This document shows positions 1 through 11,668 of a stretch of DNA of 64,000 nt, piece by piece. A program made the position numbers and the translations under genes. Source of the stretch: Ananas comosus (taxonomy: Eukaryota; Streptophyta; Magnoliopsida; Poales; Bromeliaceae); NCBI RefSeq assembly GCF_001540865.1, contig NC_033633.1:7177486-7241485 (forward strand). Direction: 5' to 3'. The notes under the pieces are model-generated. The model did not search any database. It was not told the origin of the DNA and saw only the letters and a list, made by a program, of their open reading frames with translations. How positions within the stretch are numbered: the first letter of the stretch is position 1; each line of letters starts with the position of its first letter.

Positions 1-15
1 GTATGATTATAATAG

Positions 16-345
16 ATGATCTTGATATTAGTGACTTTATGATCGGTGACATTCTTAGTTATCTATTTCATGATATGACATTAGTTGACACTCGTTCTCG
101 GTGACACTTCCAGATGTGTATTGTATGATATGACATTAGTTGACACTTGTTGTCAGTGACATTCCTAGATGTGTATTGCATGATATGACATTAGTTGACA
201 CTCATTGTTGGTGACACCTCTAGATGTATATTGCATCTTATGACATTTGTTGACCTTGTGATTGGTGACACTTCTAGTGGTTTATTGCATGACTTGACAT
301 TAGTTAACCTGATGGTTGGTGACACTCTTAGATAGAGCTGGACTT
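16..345. repeat. 55-bp minisatellite, about six degenerate units
   Basis: A unit beginning TGATATGACATTAGTTGACA recurs at 71, 126, 181, 236 and 290, so the period is 54-55 bp. A more degenerate unit precedes 71. Each unit also contains GGTGACA. Short ORFs across it come from the repeat and are not genes. Function is unknown; it may be a tandem array inside an LTR or the untranslated part of an element. Confidence 0.85.
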
Positions 346-1080
346 GATTGGTCGGTGACTCTTTGTGGGTTACTCTTTCGGTAAGTTGCCGTTGTTGGCT
401 ATTGAGGATATTACAGGTCGTGAGCATCTTCACGTACACCAGCGGTCTGATCTACCGCAAAAGGATGTTCTTTTCCAAAAAAAGTGGCCGTACTTTGGAC
501 CTGTGAGCGCTATGAGGTGCTTGTCAGGATTATATGCCAAGTGGACGAGCAGAATATGATTTAGCCTGAGGTCTTTAGACCAGTATCGCAGTTGACATCG
601 TTGTTGGCATTATTGATCCATTTGATGCATTGGTGTACTCTATTATTCTTTACAATAGCTTATAGTTATGTCTTGATTAGTAGTTGTAGTTTCTTTCTGG
701 TCATTATTGCTACTATTTCGATGCTCCTACTTGTTATGTCTATTTGTCTACTCTATCTTATAGTAGCAGTTATTGTTGCGTTTATTACCAGTTGTTATTC
801 CATTGCTATTGTACCTGATTCACTTGTTTACTACTGTTGGTTGTCTCTTCCGTCTGCCGGTGAATACAGCTTGTCTTCGTCGACTTGCGGTACCCATTGA
901 GAGGGGAGACGTGTTTACATGTTCTCACCGCTGACTATTTTTTTAGGTTAACATTAGCGGTGAGGGTCGGGACGGTGCGTGAGGACGATACTAGATAGTT
1001 ATGTTTCAAATCTATCCGTTGTTGATATGTATTATCTTTCTACTGGATTAGTTCGGGATCGTCTGCTGGACAGATACTTT
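346..1080. other. unassigned, probably retrotransposon-derived
   Basis: No gene is supported. The hydrophobic 102-codon ORF at 592-900 is rich in Leu, Ile and Val because the DNA is T-rich, and it shows no domain. The stretch around 920-980, with TTCTCACCGCTGAC and a neighbouring GC-rich block, looks like the part of the large LTRs that carries TTCTCACCCC, so it is probably a degenerate LTR. Confidence 0.4.
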
Positions 1081-3524
1081 AGTCCATAGGAAAATACTTT
1101 AGTCCATGGGCAAATACTTTAGCCCATCACGTGACAACCTCCGGAGTGCACTGTTTGGGTGGAGCGACCACCACCAAGCTCAAAACAGACTAGGTGAGTA
1201 TGATCTGATCCTCCTTTAGAGGATTCAACCACAGACAATGTCACACTTTAACTTTAACTAGCTCTTTATGCTAGTTGCAATTTCATTTCTCTATGCTAAC
1301 CAAATCTCTAGTTAGAATGTCACCAAGTTCACTATTGTTATAGTCCATACATTCATAGAGTTCTATGTTCACATTCTAATGTTCACATGTTCTCACTGTC
1401 GATAGGGATTCATACTTTCACTTGCACAATGCCAATACCCTATAATGCATGACTACAAATATAAATATGCTCAATGAATTATCATAGACATAAAAGGTGA
1501 TTCAAAGATTTCGGATAGCACCACCCACCTGTAGTGGTGTCAATGAGCTAAGATCAATGTCTCGGAATGCGTTGACAACTATTTCTTGCAACTCAGTGCA
1601 AATCGAACTAGAACGGTCTCTACCGTAAGTAGCGTGTCGTCGCCCTGTCGGAAAGTCAATTTATACTTTCGAGCATGTTTAACTTTCATTTATAAAGGAT
1701 TAAAGGAATTTAAGCTAGAGTCATATTCTCATATTTTTCAAGTTAACATTTCCATTCCTCATAAAATGTCAACTCAAAGAAGATTTCAGCATTAAGCTGA
1801 AATCTCACATCATGCTGTATTTTCAGCATTAGTTCAAGTACTACATTCAGCTTCTAATTAGCATTTTATAGAAAATAAGTAATTGATCCTTAATCCAAAT
1901 TTGAATAACTATGTTACCTCAAGTTCAGCTGAGCTACTATCAATTCTGCAGCCTTTTTGTCAACTTGGAACATTAAGAAACTCACTCAAGGATCAACTTC
2001 AGCCATACTTCTCACTTCGGGTAGCTCCAATAAGCCTTTACTCCATTTCGGCCAATACCAACAGCACAAAGTCCATATAAGCATCAAACTTTAAGGTAAA
2101 TAATTCAGCTCAACTAAGTATGGAATCAATCTTACCTTAATTTGGGCTTTCTCCAAGTTTCATTCAGCATCAACTACTCAAAGTCCCAAATCTCAATCTG
2201 AAATTTCAGCAATATGGAATCTTTTCATAATTCCTCTCTAAAGCTAGTAGTTTGACCCTAATCAACTACTAAACAGAATTACCTTCACTAGATGCTGAAT
2301 TTGACCTGCTTACAGCATCAATTAGGTCACCCCTGCATTTCGACAGCACCAGCAGCACCAACAATATCAACTTCTTGCTCTCAGCTGCAAGAATTTCCAT
2401 ATGGTGATCTTTTCCAAGGTAATTAACCTATAGAAGAATAAGTACTAATCAAGTTTACCTTGATTAGTTGCTGTCCCAAGTTGTTCAGCAACTCCAGCAG
2501 CAAGAATTCTTTGCCTTGCGGCTCTCTCTCAAGGCTGAAACATCAAGGCCATCAGCACCAATGACACTTTAATTTCTCTTCAGCAGCAGCCCCAACTCAG
2601 CAACACATCAATCCAGAAGCTCACATCTGAATTCGAAGCTCTCCAACAGCTTCCTTCTTTAACTCCGCATGGTCTCTTTTCAGTTCCACATCAAGAAAAA
2701 CTTAATTTGCAAGCCTCAATGCTGTTATCTCAATTTTTTCAAGCTGCAACAGCAAGAAATTCACATAACAATCCTTTCCAAAGTAACTAACCTATATAAG
2801 AAGAAATACTAATCAAGTTTACCTTGATTAGATGCTATTCCAGGTGATATAGCAACTCTAATCAGCAAAAACTTCTTGCTTGGATCAGGTTTTCTTTTCA
2901 GCCACAAGTCTCCAAGGCTGTCAGCACCAAGTTCTTCAACTCTTCTTAGCTTAGAGAGAGAAGGAGAAGAAAATAAAAGATAAGGAATGAAGAGAGATGA
3001 CCCTTCAGCATCTGGACATGTGTATCCCACTAAGGGTGAAGAGATAATGCTGTAAAATTGCACTTTGGCCCCTCAAAATGCTGAAATTGCATTGCTGGAC
3101 AAATGCTGCCCGCAATTGCTATACCGGTACAAGAATGTGTACCGGTACAGGACAGCAGCAGCAGCAGCATCAACAGCTGCTTCGATTCCTTGTTTCTCAC
3201 TTCTAATCCATTCTAATTTCATTCCAACACTTCAAAAACATTCCAAATGAACATCCCAAGCTATCAAATTAATTTGGGAGCAATTAATTTCAAATTTGCA
3301 TCAATTTGCTCATTTTGACCAAATCGACTAAAATTTCAACATTCGAGTTACAATGGCAATTGGATGTCTTTAGCCACTCCAATTCCATTCTTATCTATTC
3401 TCACATTTCCAAAACCTGTCACTTGATATTCTCCAGCCACTAATTAAGTTTAGAAATACTCAATTTCCATTTTAGCATTATGGTGACCACTTTGATCACA
3501 ATTAGCTTGTAATCAAAATTCAGC
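1081..3524 (-). mobile_element. degenerate minus-strand LTR (family F)
   Basis: The reverse complement parallels the plus-strand LTR pieces at 43233-43653 and 32040-32330. It shares GCTAGCATAAAGAGCTAG-like words, the ACAGGTGGGTGGTGCTATCC block (seen inverted near 1513-1533) and many AGCTGAA/TTCAGC words. Two ACCGGTAC palindromes occur at about 3124-3150. Both ends are lost. It has no coding capacity; the ORFs at 1586 and 1883 are incidental. Confidence 0.6.
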
Positions 3525-3733
3525 CTATTACATTTACGGTTTTATTAGTGGATTTCAGTGTTATACTTATCCCTCTGTTGTAAAACATAGTTGTTTACTT
3601 TGCTTTGATATCGTTAGATCCTTTGTTTATCTGCCTTATTTATCGTTTTGTTTTAGACGCCTCATATGTTTTAGACATATGGCGGGTCTGGGCACGCGCC
3701 GGGCGGCCTTCCGCTGGGTCCCGGGGCGTGACA
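3525..3733 (+). mobile_element. 3' end of a family A LTR (fragment)
   Basis: The segment has the family A terminus: GACGCC, then ATGGCGGGTCTGGGCACGC, then CCCGGGGCGTGACA ending at 3733. The same block ends the LTRs at 7022, 31003 and 37155. The rest of this copy is missing to the left. Confidence 0.75.
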
Positions 3734-4223
3734 CTATTCCACAGAGCCGAGACCGAGCGCGCTGGCGAGCGACTGCTGTAAAGGTATCGCACCGTAGTCA
3801 GAGGCCACCAGAGTTGGGTTATATTTTGTTAGTAGCTACCCTTTTATCATCTTTTGTATTTGATGATTTATGATGCTAATGTATAGAACAGAAATGGAAA
3901 AGAATGTAATGTTTATTTTGAGCAAATGTGATGTAAAAAGAAATGATGCGAAAACTATGTAAAGAATTGCTTATGAAAATGATAGATTCTTGTATGCGAT
4001 CAAAAAGAATCATAGTACTAGTTGAATGCTTAGTTTCCTATCTTTCACTCATGGCTATTGCTTACCCTCGTGTAAGCCGTTTGTGTATGTTTTCGCTATT
4101 GCACTTCTCGTTTGAAATTATACAAGTGATGAGCCTTGGGCGGATAGGGAAAATTCTGTCCGTTCGGCGTCTGTTTGACGTGCTCGGGCCGGCCCAAATT
4201 GGTATCGGTCCCCGGGACGTGAC
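3734..4223 (+). mobile_element. 3' end of a family B/D LTR (fragment)
   Basis: The segment ends with GAGCCTTGGGCGGATAGGG, TCCGTTCGGCG, CAAATTGGTATCGG and a degraded CGGGACGTGAC. This is the same order as the LTR ends at 21235 and 31531. The final A of the TGACA terminus is lost. Confidence 0.65.
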
Positions 4224-4225
4224 GT

Positions 4226-4610
4226 CAAGAGCCGTTGTGGAGAGACATAGGGTAGATGAATCTTGAGATTGTGGCCTCGGAGATCCCGTCTATGCTTATG
4301 GCTCTCTTTGTCCAACCGGCCTTGTTGGAAAGGATTAAAGGATTGCAACCCGCGGACCCAAATCTCCAAAAGGTGCGGCGAGACATCGAAAGTGGACGTG
4401 GCGGTGAGTTCAGCGTTGACGCCGAGGTTGCACTTCGGTTTCATAATCGGTGGTGCATGCCTGAAGACGAGGAGGTCCGGAAGTTGATACTGCAAGAAGC
4501 GCATCGGACTCCCTATGGTATCCACCCGGGCGGCACCAAGATGTATCATGATTTAAAAATGCATTATTGGTGGCCGGGAATGAAAGCCGATATCGGACGC
4601 CATGTGGCGC
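4226..4610 (+). pseudogene. Ty3/gypsy pol fragment (RNase H to integrase zinc-binding linker)
   Basis: The reading frame at 4256-4610 matches the pol of element 2 (about 24830-25195) closely. It shares [36 protein letters not shown] and [18 protein letters not shown]. It covers the linker after RNase H and the His part of the integrase HHCC zinc finger, and stops before the CxxC half. An in-frame TAG lies just before 4256. At 4611 the terminus of a family A LTR begins, so this fragment was the target of that insertion. It is a relic and cannot make a functional protein. Confidence 0.85.
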
Positions 4611-7022
4611 TGTAACACACTGGACCTGTGCAAATTGCGAGGTTCGAGTGTTTGATGTGGACTCCGAACTTTTCCACACTTGGTGGAAGGTTGTAGATGG
4701 TATTCCGACCTAAAAGTTCGATTTCTAGAATTTTGGCTTAGTCCTGAGAGTTTTCACTCTTGGGGACCGGTAACTGGTGGGAGAGACCGGTCCCCCCGGA
4801 GCAGTGTTGCGGCACTCTTGAGGGAACCGATCCCTGGTAGGGAGAGACCGGTTTCCGAACGTTGGTTTTGCGGGACGAACCGAGAGACCGGTCCTTGGCA
4901 AGGAGAGACCGGTCCCTCTGGGCGAAAACTGCCCAGACCCGGGCAGTGTGCTGTTTGGATTGTTGAGGGGCTTATCAGGATTTTGTTACATTAGAAGGCT
5001 TTTAGAGCCTTTCTCTTCTCTCTTTCCCTCATTTCTCCCGTTTACACTCATTTTAGAGAGAAAGAGAAGGAAAAGAAGAAGAAGGAGAAGGAGAGGAGCT
5101 TGCTTGGAGGTCTTGGAGCATCATCTTCTTCCCCTCATTTCTCACCTTTGGTGGCTTTGAGCTTGCGGTTGGAGCTTTGTGGAGGATCAAACTCCAACCC
5201 TACTTAGTTTAGAGCTTGGATTGGAGCTTCTCTTGAGGTTGGTAGCTTATATTTTTCATTTATTACAAGTTTTTCTAGATTCTACTAGATGAAACCCTAG
5301 ATTTTAGGATTTAGGGTTTATTTTTGGGGATTTTTGATTTGAGGGCTTTGAAACCTAATTGATGGGTTTAGAACCTTTATTTAGGTTGGATTTGAAGAAC
5401 TCTAACTCCCATTTGGAGCTTGAGAGAGAATTTTTCACCTAGATGAGTTTTTCTCTACTTTAGCCTATGTTGCTTAATAATGGAGCTTAGGGTTGATCGT
5501 AAGGTTCGTTTGACTCTCTTTTCTATACCTTTAGGATACTAGAAGAGTGGCGAACACTTTCGTCAGAGCTTACGAAGGGTTTCGGTAAGTTCAGTGGGTT
5601 TGACTTCATGAAATCGGGATGAAATGGCCCCTAAGTATTCTATACTTGTCGTGACGTCAATTTGATTGCATATTCATGTTAAATGAGATTTATGTGAATT
5701 TTAGAACACTTAAACTACATGCCTTATGTATCATGAAAATTTCACTCTATATAGTAGGGCATTCGGGGCATTTTGCATGTATATGAGGAGTGTTCGTGTT
5801 AGCGACTTGAAAATGTCTCTTATGTTAGAATTTGCTCAAATTATGCATTTATAAATAATAAACTCATGTTTGGACTTAGTGGACAAAATGCCATAAAGAG
5901 GCACTTGACATAGTAAACTGTGAAACTACAACATAGAGACATAGTGATAGGCCATTGAACATCTACTATATTCCATGTTAGAGACATGATGACAGAGAGA
6001 TAGGCCATCGAGATACTTGATATATTCCATGTTTTTAGACATGAGGACTTGGTACTTGAGATAGATCTTTCGCTTGCTTGCCATTGTGCTCATTCGCACA
6101 TGCTTGTGAGGGTCGCTCCCTACAAGCCGGCACTCCAGAGATAGCCATCACGACATATGCTCGCTCGTGCGGGATTGGGCGCCGAAATTGGATGCCGTGG
6201 GGGAGGCTCATCCCTAGAGTGGGGATGTTGACTACACGGGGCCATTAGGCACGGCGCAGGCCGGACTACCCACGGGTAGGTCCTATAGGATTGGATCTTT
6301 GATGACTTAGCATAACGACTGGACATTGACTAGAATAGTAAACAAGACATTTTACTATTTAGCTTGTGGACATCATGCTAGTGATACTTTGGTACATTCA
6401 TAATAGAATAGTCCTTTTATTACTTATGCAAATTCATGCTAAGTAGAGATATTATGTTGTAGTAAGTTTACATGCTTACTTACATATCGATTCTATTGCT
6501 TTTATTGTTACCTTCATGTTTAGCTCTTTTGGGCCTAGCGGTGCTTTCACTGAAGTCAGTAATTGCCCACTGGGAACTATATTTAATAGTTCTCACGCTT
6601 TCTGTTTTATGTTTCCTTTTCAGAGCCTTCGACACCGGCGGAGGCACGGGATCGCTCCAAGGGTGTCGCCTAGCTAGATAGAGGGGAGCTACTTTTGAGC
6701 TTTGGTGGTTTACTCTTTCTTTTATTGTATTAGAGAGTGAGAGAGAGATTTTGAGTACCTTATATAGAGAGACCACCTATGTGCTTGTTTAGCTTTTGTA
6801 TTTGGGATTCCTGTTGTATTTATTTTATGGTTTATTTAATGATTTTAGCTCTCTACTCTTCACACTGTTTTAGATACTAGATGTTGTTCAATGCTCTGAT
6901 ATATCTAGATCTTCTTTATTTTCTTTATTTATCGTTTTGTTTTAGACGCCTTATATGTTTCAGACATATGGCGGGTCTGGACATGCGCCGGGCGGGTTTC
7001 CACTGGGTCCCGGGGCATGACA
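4611..7022 (+). mobile_element. 5' LTR of element 1 (family A)
   Basis: The LTR begins TGTAACACACTGGACCTGTG and ends CGGGGCATGACA, and a tRNA primer-binding site follows eight bases later. Internal order: five ACCGGT palindromes (about 4768-4915), an ACTGCCC/GGGCAGT hairpin near 4930, a CT-rich stretch, a GA-rich stretch (about 5058-5095), AAACCCTAG near 5291, TTCACTGAAGTCAGTAATTG near 6550 and ATGGCGGGTCTGG near 6969. At 2412 bp it is long, as in the Tekay/Del group of chromoviruses. ORFs inside it are incidental. Confidence 0.9.
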
Positions 7023-7030
7023 GATTAGTT

Positions 7031-7042
7031 TGGTATCAGAGC
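7031..7042 (+). other. primer-binding site of element 1 (initiator tRNA-Met)
   Basis: TGGTATCAGAGC is complementary to the 3' end of plant initiator tRNA-Met, the usual primer for first-strand synthesis in Ty3/gypsy elements. It lies eight bases after the LTR terminus and fixes the plus orientation of element 1. Confidence 0.93.
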
Positions 7043-7356
7043 CTAGGGTTGAGTCTTAGTGGACCTGGCAAACCTTAGGCCGGTTGGCCTATTGGAAATA
7101 GGCTCGTGAGAGACGAGGTCTATTTGACTTGTAAGCGAAAGTATCTTGATTGGGTATCTTGATAACTCTAGAAAGTGGAGTTAAATTGAAGTGTATAGCT
7201 CCTAACTTCGTGGAGGGTTACGTTGGCAGCCGACAACGTAACATCGGGAGTTAGTAGCACACTTCATTACTTTCGTATGATTTGGGGTATTATCTGCTTG
7301 AGCGGGGATACGATAGCGTGGGTTACTAACTTGTGCTTTTATGATGTTGTAGTTAG
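7043..7356 (+). other. untranslated leader of element 1
   Basis: This stretch lies between the primer site and gag. No gene is supported. The leader of element 3 (15645-15970, inverted) resembles it, including the TTGTAG motif just before the gag ATG, so it is a conserved retrotransposon leader. Confidence 0.6.
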
Positions 7357-8654
7357 ATGCCGATCACTCGCTCCCAATCTGCCGGAGCGGATAATGCGGC
7401 ACATCTTGAGGAGGTCGAGACCTCCGCTACCTCCGAATCTGGCGAGGTCCAGGAGTTGAGGAGCCAGCTTGCGGCCCTCACCGACCTAGTGACTCAGCAG
7501 GTGGAGGCAGCCCGACAACAGACTGAGGCGACGTGCCGGCAGAAGGCGCGGATGAAGCGCCTGGAAGGCCTTCTTCTGCAGCAGGCGGCAGCTTCCAGGG
7601 AATCCCAGGCCCCTACATCGCCAGCACCAGTTGTGGACGTCGCGCCGAGAGCGCCGTCCCCGATTGGAGCTGTTTTTCCCGTGTTGGTCAAGGGAGCGGA
7701 GCGGGACCGACTGATGGAGCGCCTCAACGAGTTTAAGAGGAGCAGTCCTCGGATATTCGACGGTGAGAAGGTCGACCACTGGATCATGGAGAAGTGGCTG
7801 ATACATATGGAGAAGCTCTTTCGCGACACCTTCATGGAGGAGAGAGATCGAGTTTGGCTCGCCACACACCATTTGGACGGCGAGGCCTACCGCTGGTGGT
7901 TGGATCTCCAGGAGAACCCCAGCACTGATTTGGCGGCTATCTCGTGGAAGAAGTTTAAGGAGCTTCTGTTGGCGCACTACTTTCCGACCAGCGTCAAGAG
8001 GAAGATGGAGCAGGACTTGCGCAATTTGCGCAGGGAGACAGGACAGTAGCCGAGTATGAGCAGGAGTTTTCTCGGCTTCTACACTACGTGCCTTTCATCG
8101 TGCGGGATGACGAGGACAAGGCCCGCATATTCGAGCGAGGGTTGCGACCGTCGATTTTTCGATTTGTGCAATCCTCTAACCTCCAAACCTATCGGGAGGT
8201 GGTGGATCGTGCGCTCATCGTGGAGAGCGGCGCGGCGGATGTCCAGGAGCGGCGAGAGGTTATGGATAAGGGTAAGGCCAAGAGGCCTACGGCTGAGGGT
8301 GCGAGCCAGACGCACTCTAGGAGGCCGCCGAAGCATCCGAGGAGCCAGCAGCGTGGGCGTGGCTCGGCGACCCACCGTGGAGGTTCTGACCGACACCGAC
8401 CTCCCCAATGCGTGATCTGTGGTGGTCCCCACATTCCACGGCAGTGCCAGCAGCGGGGAGGGAGGTGTTTCCAGTATGGCCAGGATGGCCACTTTCGGAC
8501 CTAGTGCCCGAGAGGTTCTTCACCGGCACCGTCGACTGCATCGACACCGGCTCTACCAGCCGCTAGCCACGGGACTCCATCGACACAGTACCAGCTTGGG
8601 TGGCCACCCGTCCAGCGCCAGAGCGAGGGATCTCGACAGGCTCTGAGTGGGCGT
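7357..8654 (+). pseudogene. gag: Gag of element 1, frameshifted
   Basis: The start at 7357 (MPITRSQ) is supported by the inverted copy in element 3, which begins in the same way (MPITR). Residues 30-90 are rich in Gln, Glu and Ala and look coiled. The capsid-like part follows: IFDGEKVDHWIMEKWLIHME, WLATHHLDGEAYRWW and FKELLLAHYFP. A single-base indel near 8043 shifts the frame; the remainder, AEYEQEFSRLLHYVPFIVRD onward, reads in the frame starting near 8046. The basic C-terminus has a CCHC-like knuckle (CVICGGPHIPRQC). A second one (CFQYGQDGHF) has Tyr where Cys is expected. An in-frame TAG follows at 8502-8504. Gag would form the virus-like particle, but this copy cannot make a full-length protein. 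Confidence 0.9.
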
Positions 8655-11600
8655 TTGTATGCGGCTAAGACCGAGGAGGCGGCAACAGCCGAGGATGTGG
8701 TTGCAGGTATCATTTTACTTGATGGCATTAGAGTTCGTGCTTTATTTGATACCGGTGCATCGCATTCGTTTATAGATCGGCTGTTTGCCGAGTTGCATGG
8801 CATCCCTTTGGTTTCTTTGTTGCATCCGGGACATGTCGTAGTACCCGACCACACTCTGGATATTAGAGAGCATTGCCCCTGTTGCCCTATTCGGGTAGGA
8901 GATTGGATTATGCCCGTGGACTTGCTAGCCTTGCGCAAGTTGGGAGAATTTGATGTGGTCCTGGCTATGGATTGGCTAACCAAGTATTATGCCACGATTG
9001 ATTGTAAGAATCGCACGGTTACCTTTAGAGAACCGGGACAGACTGAGGTTGTATTTAGAGTATGCCGGAGTTCGCTTTTCGCGACGTCGATCAGCTCGTC
9101 TCGAGCTAAGCAGCTGATCAGCCGAGGATGTGTAGCCTACTTGGCTAGTATTGTGTTGAGGAGCGAGGATGACACCCCTAGGATTGAGGATATCCCGGTG
9201 GTACGGGAATTCCAGGACGTGTTTCCAGCTGAGCTACCGGGTATGCCACCCGATAAGGAGATCGAGTTTGTGGTAGATCTCATCCCTGGGACTACTCCAA
9301 TCTCGAAGGCACCCTATAGGATGGCACTAGCGGAGCTAAAGGAGCTGAGGGCACAGCTATAGGATCTGTTGGATAAGGGCTTCATTCGACCGAGCGTCTC
9401 ACCGTGGGGAGCGCCAGTTCTGTTCGTCAAGAAGAAGGACGGATCACTTCGCCTATGCATGGACTATCGTAAACTTAATAAAGTCATGATCAAGAACAAG
9501 TATCCATTGCCGAGAATTGACGACTTGTTTGACCAGCTTCAAGGATCGTGTGCGTATTCCAAGATAGACTTGCAGTCGGGATACCACCAGTTAAAAATCA
9601 AACCCGAGGATGTATCGAAGACGACTTTTAGAACACGGTATGGACACTATGAGTTCACAGTTATGCCGTTCGGGCTTACTAATGCTCCGGCAGTCTTTAT
9701 GGATCTGATGAACCGTGTTTTCAAGCCTTATTTGGACAGGTTCGTCGTGGTGTTTATCGACGACATTTTGGTTTATTCCCGAAGTGATGCAGATCATGAG
9801 GAACATTTGAGATTTGTGCTCCAAGTACTTCGGGAAAAGGAGCTTTATGCCAAGCTGAAAAAGTGTGAGTTTTGGCTCCGAGAGGTAGCCTTCCTTGGGC
9901 ATTTAATATCGGGATCGGGTGTAGCCGTGGATCCTAAGAAGATTGAAGCAATCAAGAATTGGCCGAGACCGACGAGTGTCACGGAGATACAGAGTTTCCT
10001 TGGATTGGCCGGTTACTACCGGAGATTTGTAGAGGGGTTTGCTAAGCTATCTACTCCTCTCACGAGGCTTACGCTTAAAGGTGTTAAGTTCATCTGGAAT
10101 GATGCGTGTGAAAGAAGTTTCCAAGAGCTGAAGCAACGACTGACGACCGCACCTATCCTAACCCTGCCAGTTGCTGGAAAAGGGTATGTTGTTTACAATG
10201 ATGCATCTCTTAACGGATTGGGCTGTGTTTTGATGCAGGACGACAAGGTGATCGTGTATGCTTCTCGCCAATTGAAGGAATATGAAAAGAATTACCCTAC
10301 TCACGATTTGGAGTTGGCGGCCGTAGTCTTCGCATTGAAGTTATGGCGCCACTACTTATATCGCGAGCGGTGTCAGGTATACACGAATCACAAGAGCCTC
10401 AAATACCTGTTCATTCAAAAGGAGTTGAACTTGAGACAGCGTAGATGGCTGGAGCTGCTCAAGGATTATGATCTGACGATTCTACAACACCCGAACAAGG
10501 CTAACGTGGTGGCGGATGCGCTAAGTAGGAAATCAACGAAAAACTTAGCAATGCATGTTGTTAGTCAACCGCAGTTGATCGAGCAGATGAAGCGGTTGGA
10601 GTTGGAAGTGGTGATTCCGGATACGCCTTTGAGATTGATAACCTTGGTGGTGCAACCTACACGTTTGGATATAATTAAAGAAAAGCAAGTATCCGATTCG
10701 AAATTGCAAAAGGTTCGAGATAAAATGGACAATGGTTGCACCGGCGATTTCCTTGTGGATGACCTAGAATTGATGCGTTTTCGTGGATGAATTTGTGTAC
10801 CAGCGGATTTAGGAATTAAAGAGGATATTCTTCAAGAAGCATACCGGGCACCGTATGTTATATATACGGGTGGTACCAAGATGTACAAGGACTTGAAGTT
10901 GCTTTATTGGTGGCCCGGGATGAAAAAGGACGTTGGCGAGTTCGTAGCTCATTGTCTAACTTGCCAATAAGTGAAAGCTGAGCACCGATTACCCGCGGGA
11001 AAGCTTCAGAGTTTACCTATTCCCGTGTGGAAGTGGGAGAAGATCACCATGGACTTTGTGACTGGATTGCCTCGCTCTTAAGCCGGGCATTATGCTATAT
11101 AGGTGATCGTGGATAGGTTAATGAAGTCGGCGCACTTCATACCTATTCATACTACTTGGACCGGAGAGAAGCTCGCACAAGTGTACCTTGATGAGATTGT
11201 GCGACTTCATGGAGTGCCTACATCGATAGTATCGGATCGAGACACTCGGTTTGTGTCTCACTTTTGGAGGAGTCTGCAGGATGCCTTGGGCACCCGATTG
11301 GACTTCAGCACTGCCTTCCACCCCCAGAGTGATGGCAGTCAGAGCGCACCATTCAGACTTTAGAGGATATGCTCCGAGCATGTGTGATAGATTTCCAGGA
11401 AGGATGGTCGCATCATCTACCGATGACAGAGTTTGCTTATAACAACAGTTACCAAGCAAGCATCAAGATGGTGTCCTTCGAAGCACTTTATGGACGGAAG
11501 TGTAGATCGCCACTTCATTGGAGTGAAATAGGCGAGAGATTGGCTTTAGGCCCTGATGTGCTCCAGGAAGCTGAGGACAAGGTTCGGATTGCTCGGGAGC

Positions 11601-11668
11601 GACTTTTGACGGCGCAGAGTAGACAGAGGAGCTACGCCGATCGATGGCGGCGAGACTTGGAGTTCCAA
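8655..11668 (+). pseudogene. pol: Pol of element 1: protease, RT, RNase H, integrase (broken)
   Basis: Order of domains: aspartic protease (LFDTGASHSFIDRLF near 8745), reverse transcriptase ([32 protein letters not shown] near 9745-9785), RNase H ([25 protein letters not shown]) and integrase ([31 protein letters not shown]). In-frame stops lie at 9360, 10788, 10968, 11079 and 11100, and there is a frameshift near 11335-11365. The RNase [11 protein letters not shown] has Asn where element 2 has Asp. The first His region of the integrase zinc finger is degraded (APYVIYTGG). The frame ends abruptly at 11668, where the TG terminus of a family B LTR begins, so the integrase C-terminus, any chromodomain and the polypurine tract are missing. 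This copy is dead. Confidence 0.93.

Noticed and set aside
592..900. Hydrophobic 102-codon ORF that looks like a membrane protein
   Set aside because: The Leu/Ile/Val content follows from T-rich DNA; no start context, domain or splice signals, and the flanks look like LTR.
4768..4930. Regularly spaced repeats resembling a CRISPR array
   Set aside because: Spacers are irregular and partly conserved, the repeat core is only 6-12 bp, and the arrays recur inside plant LTRs.
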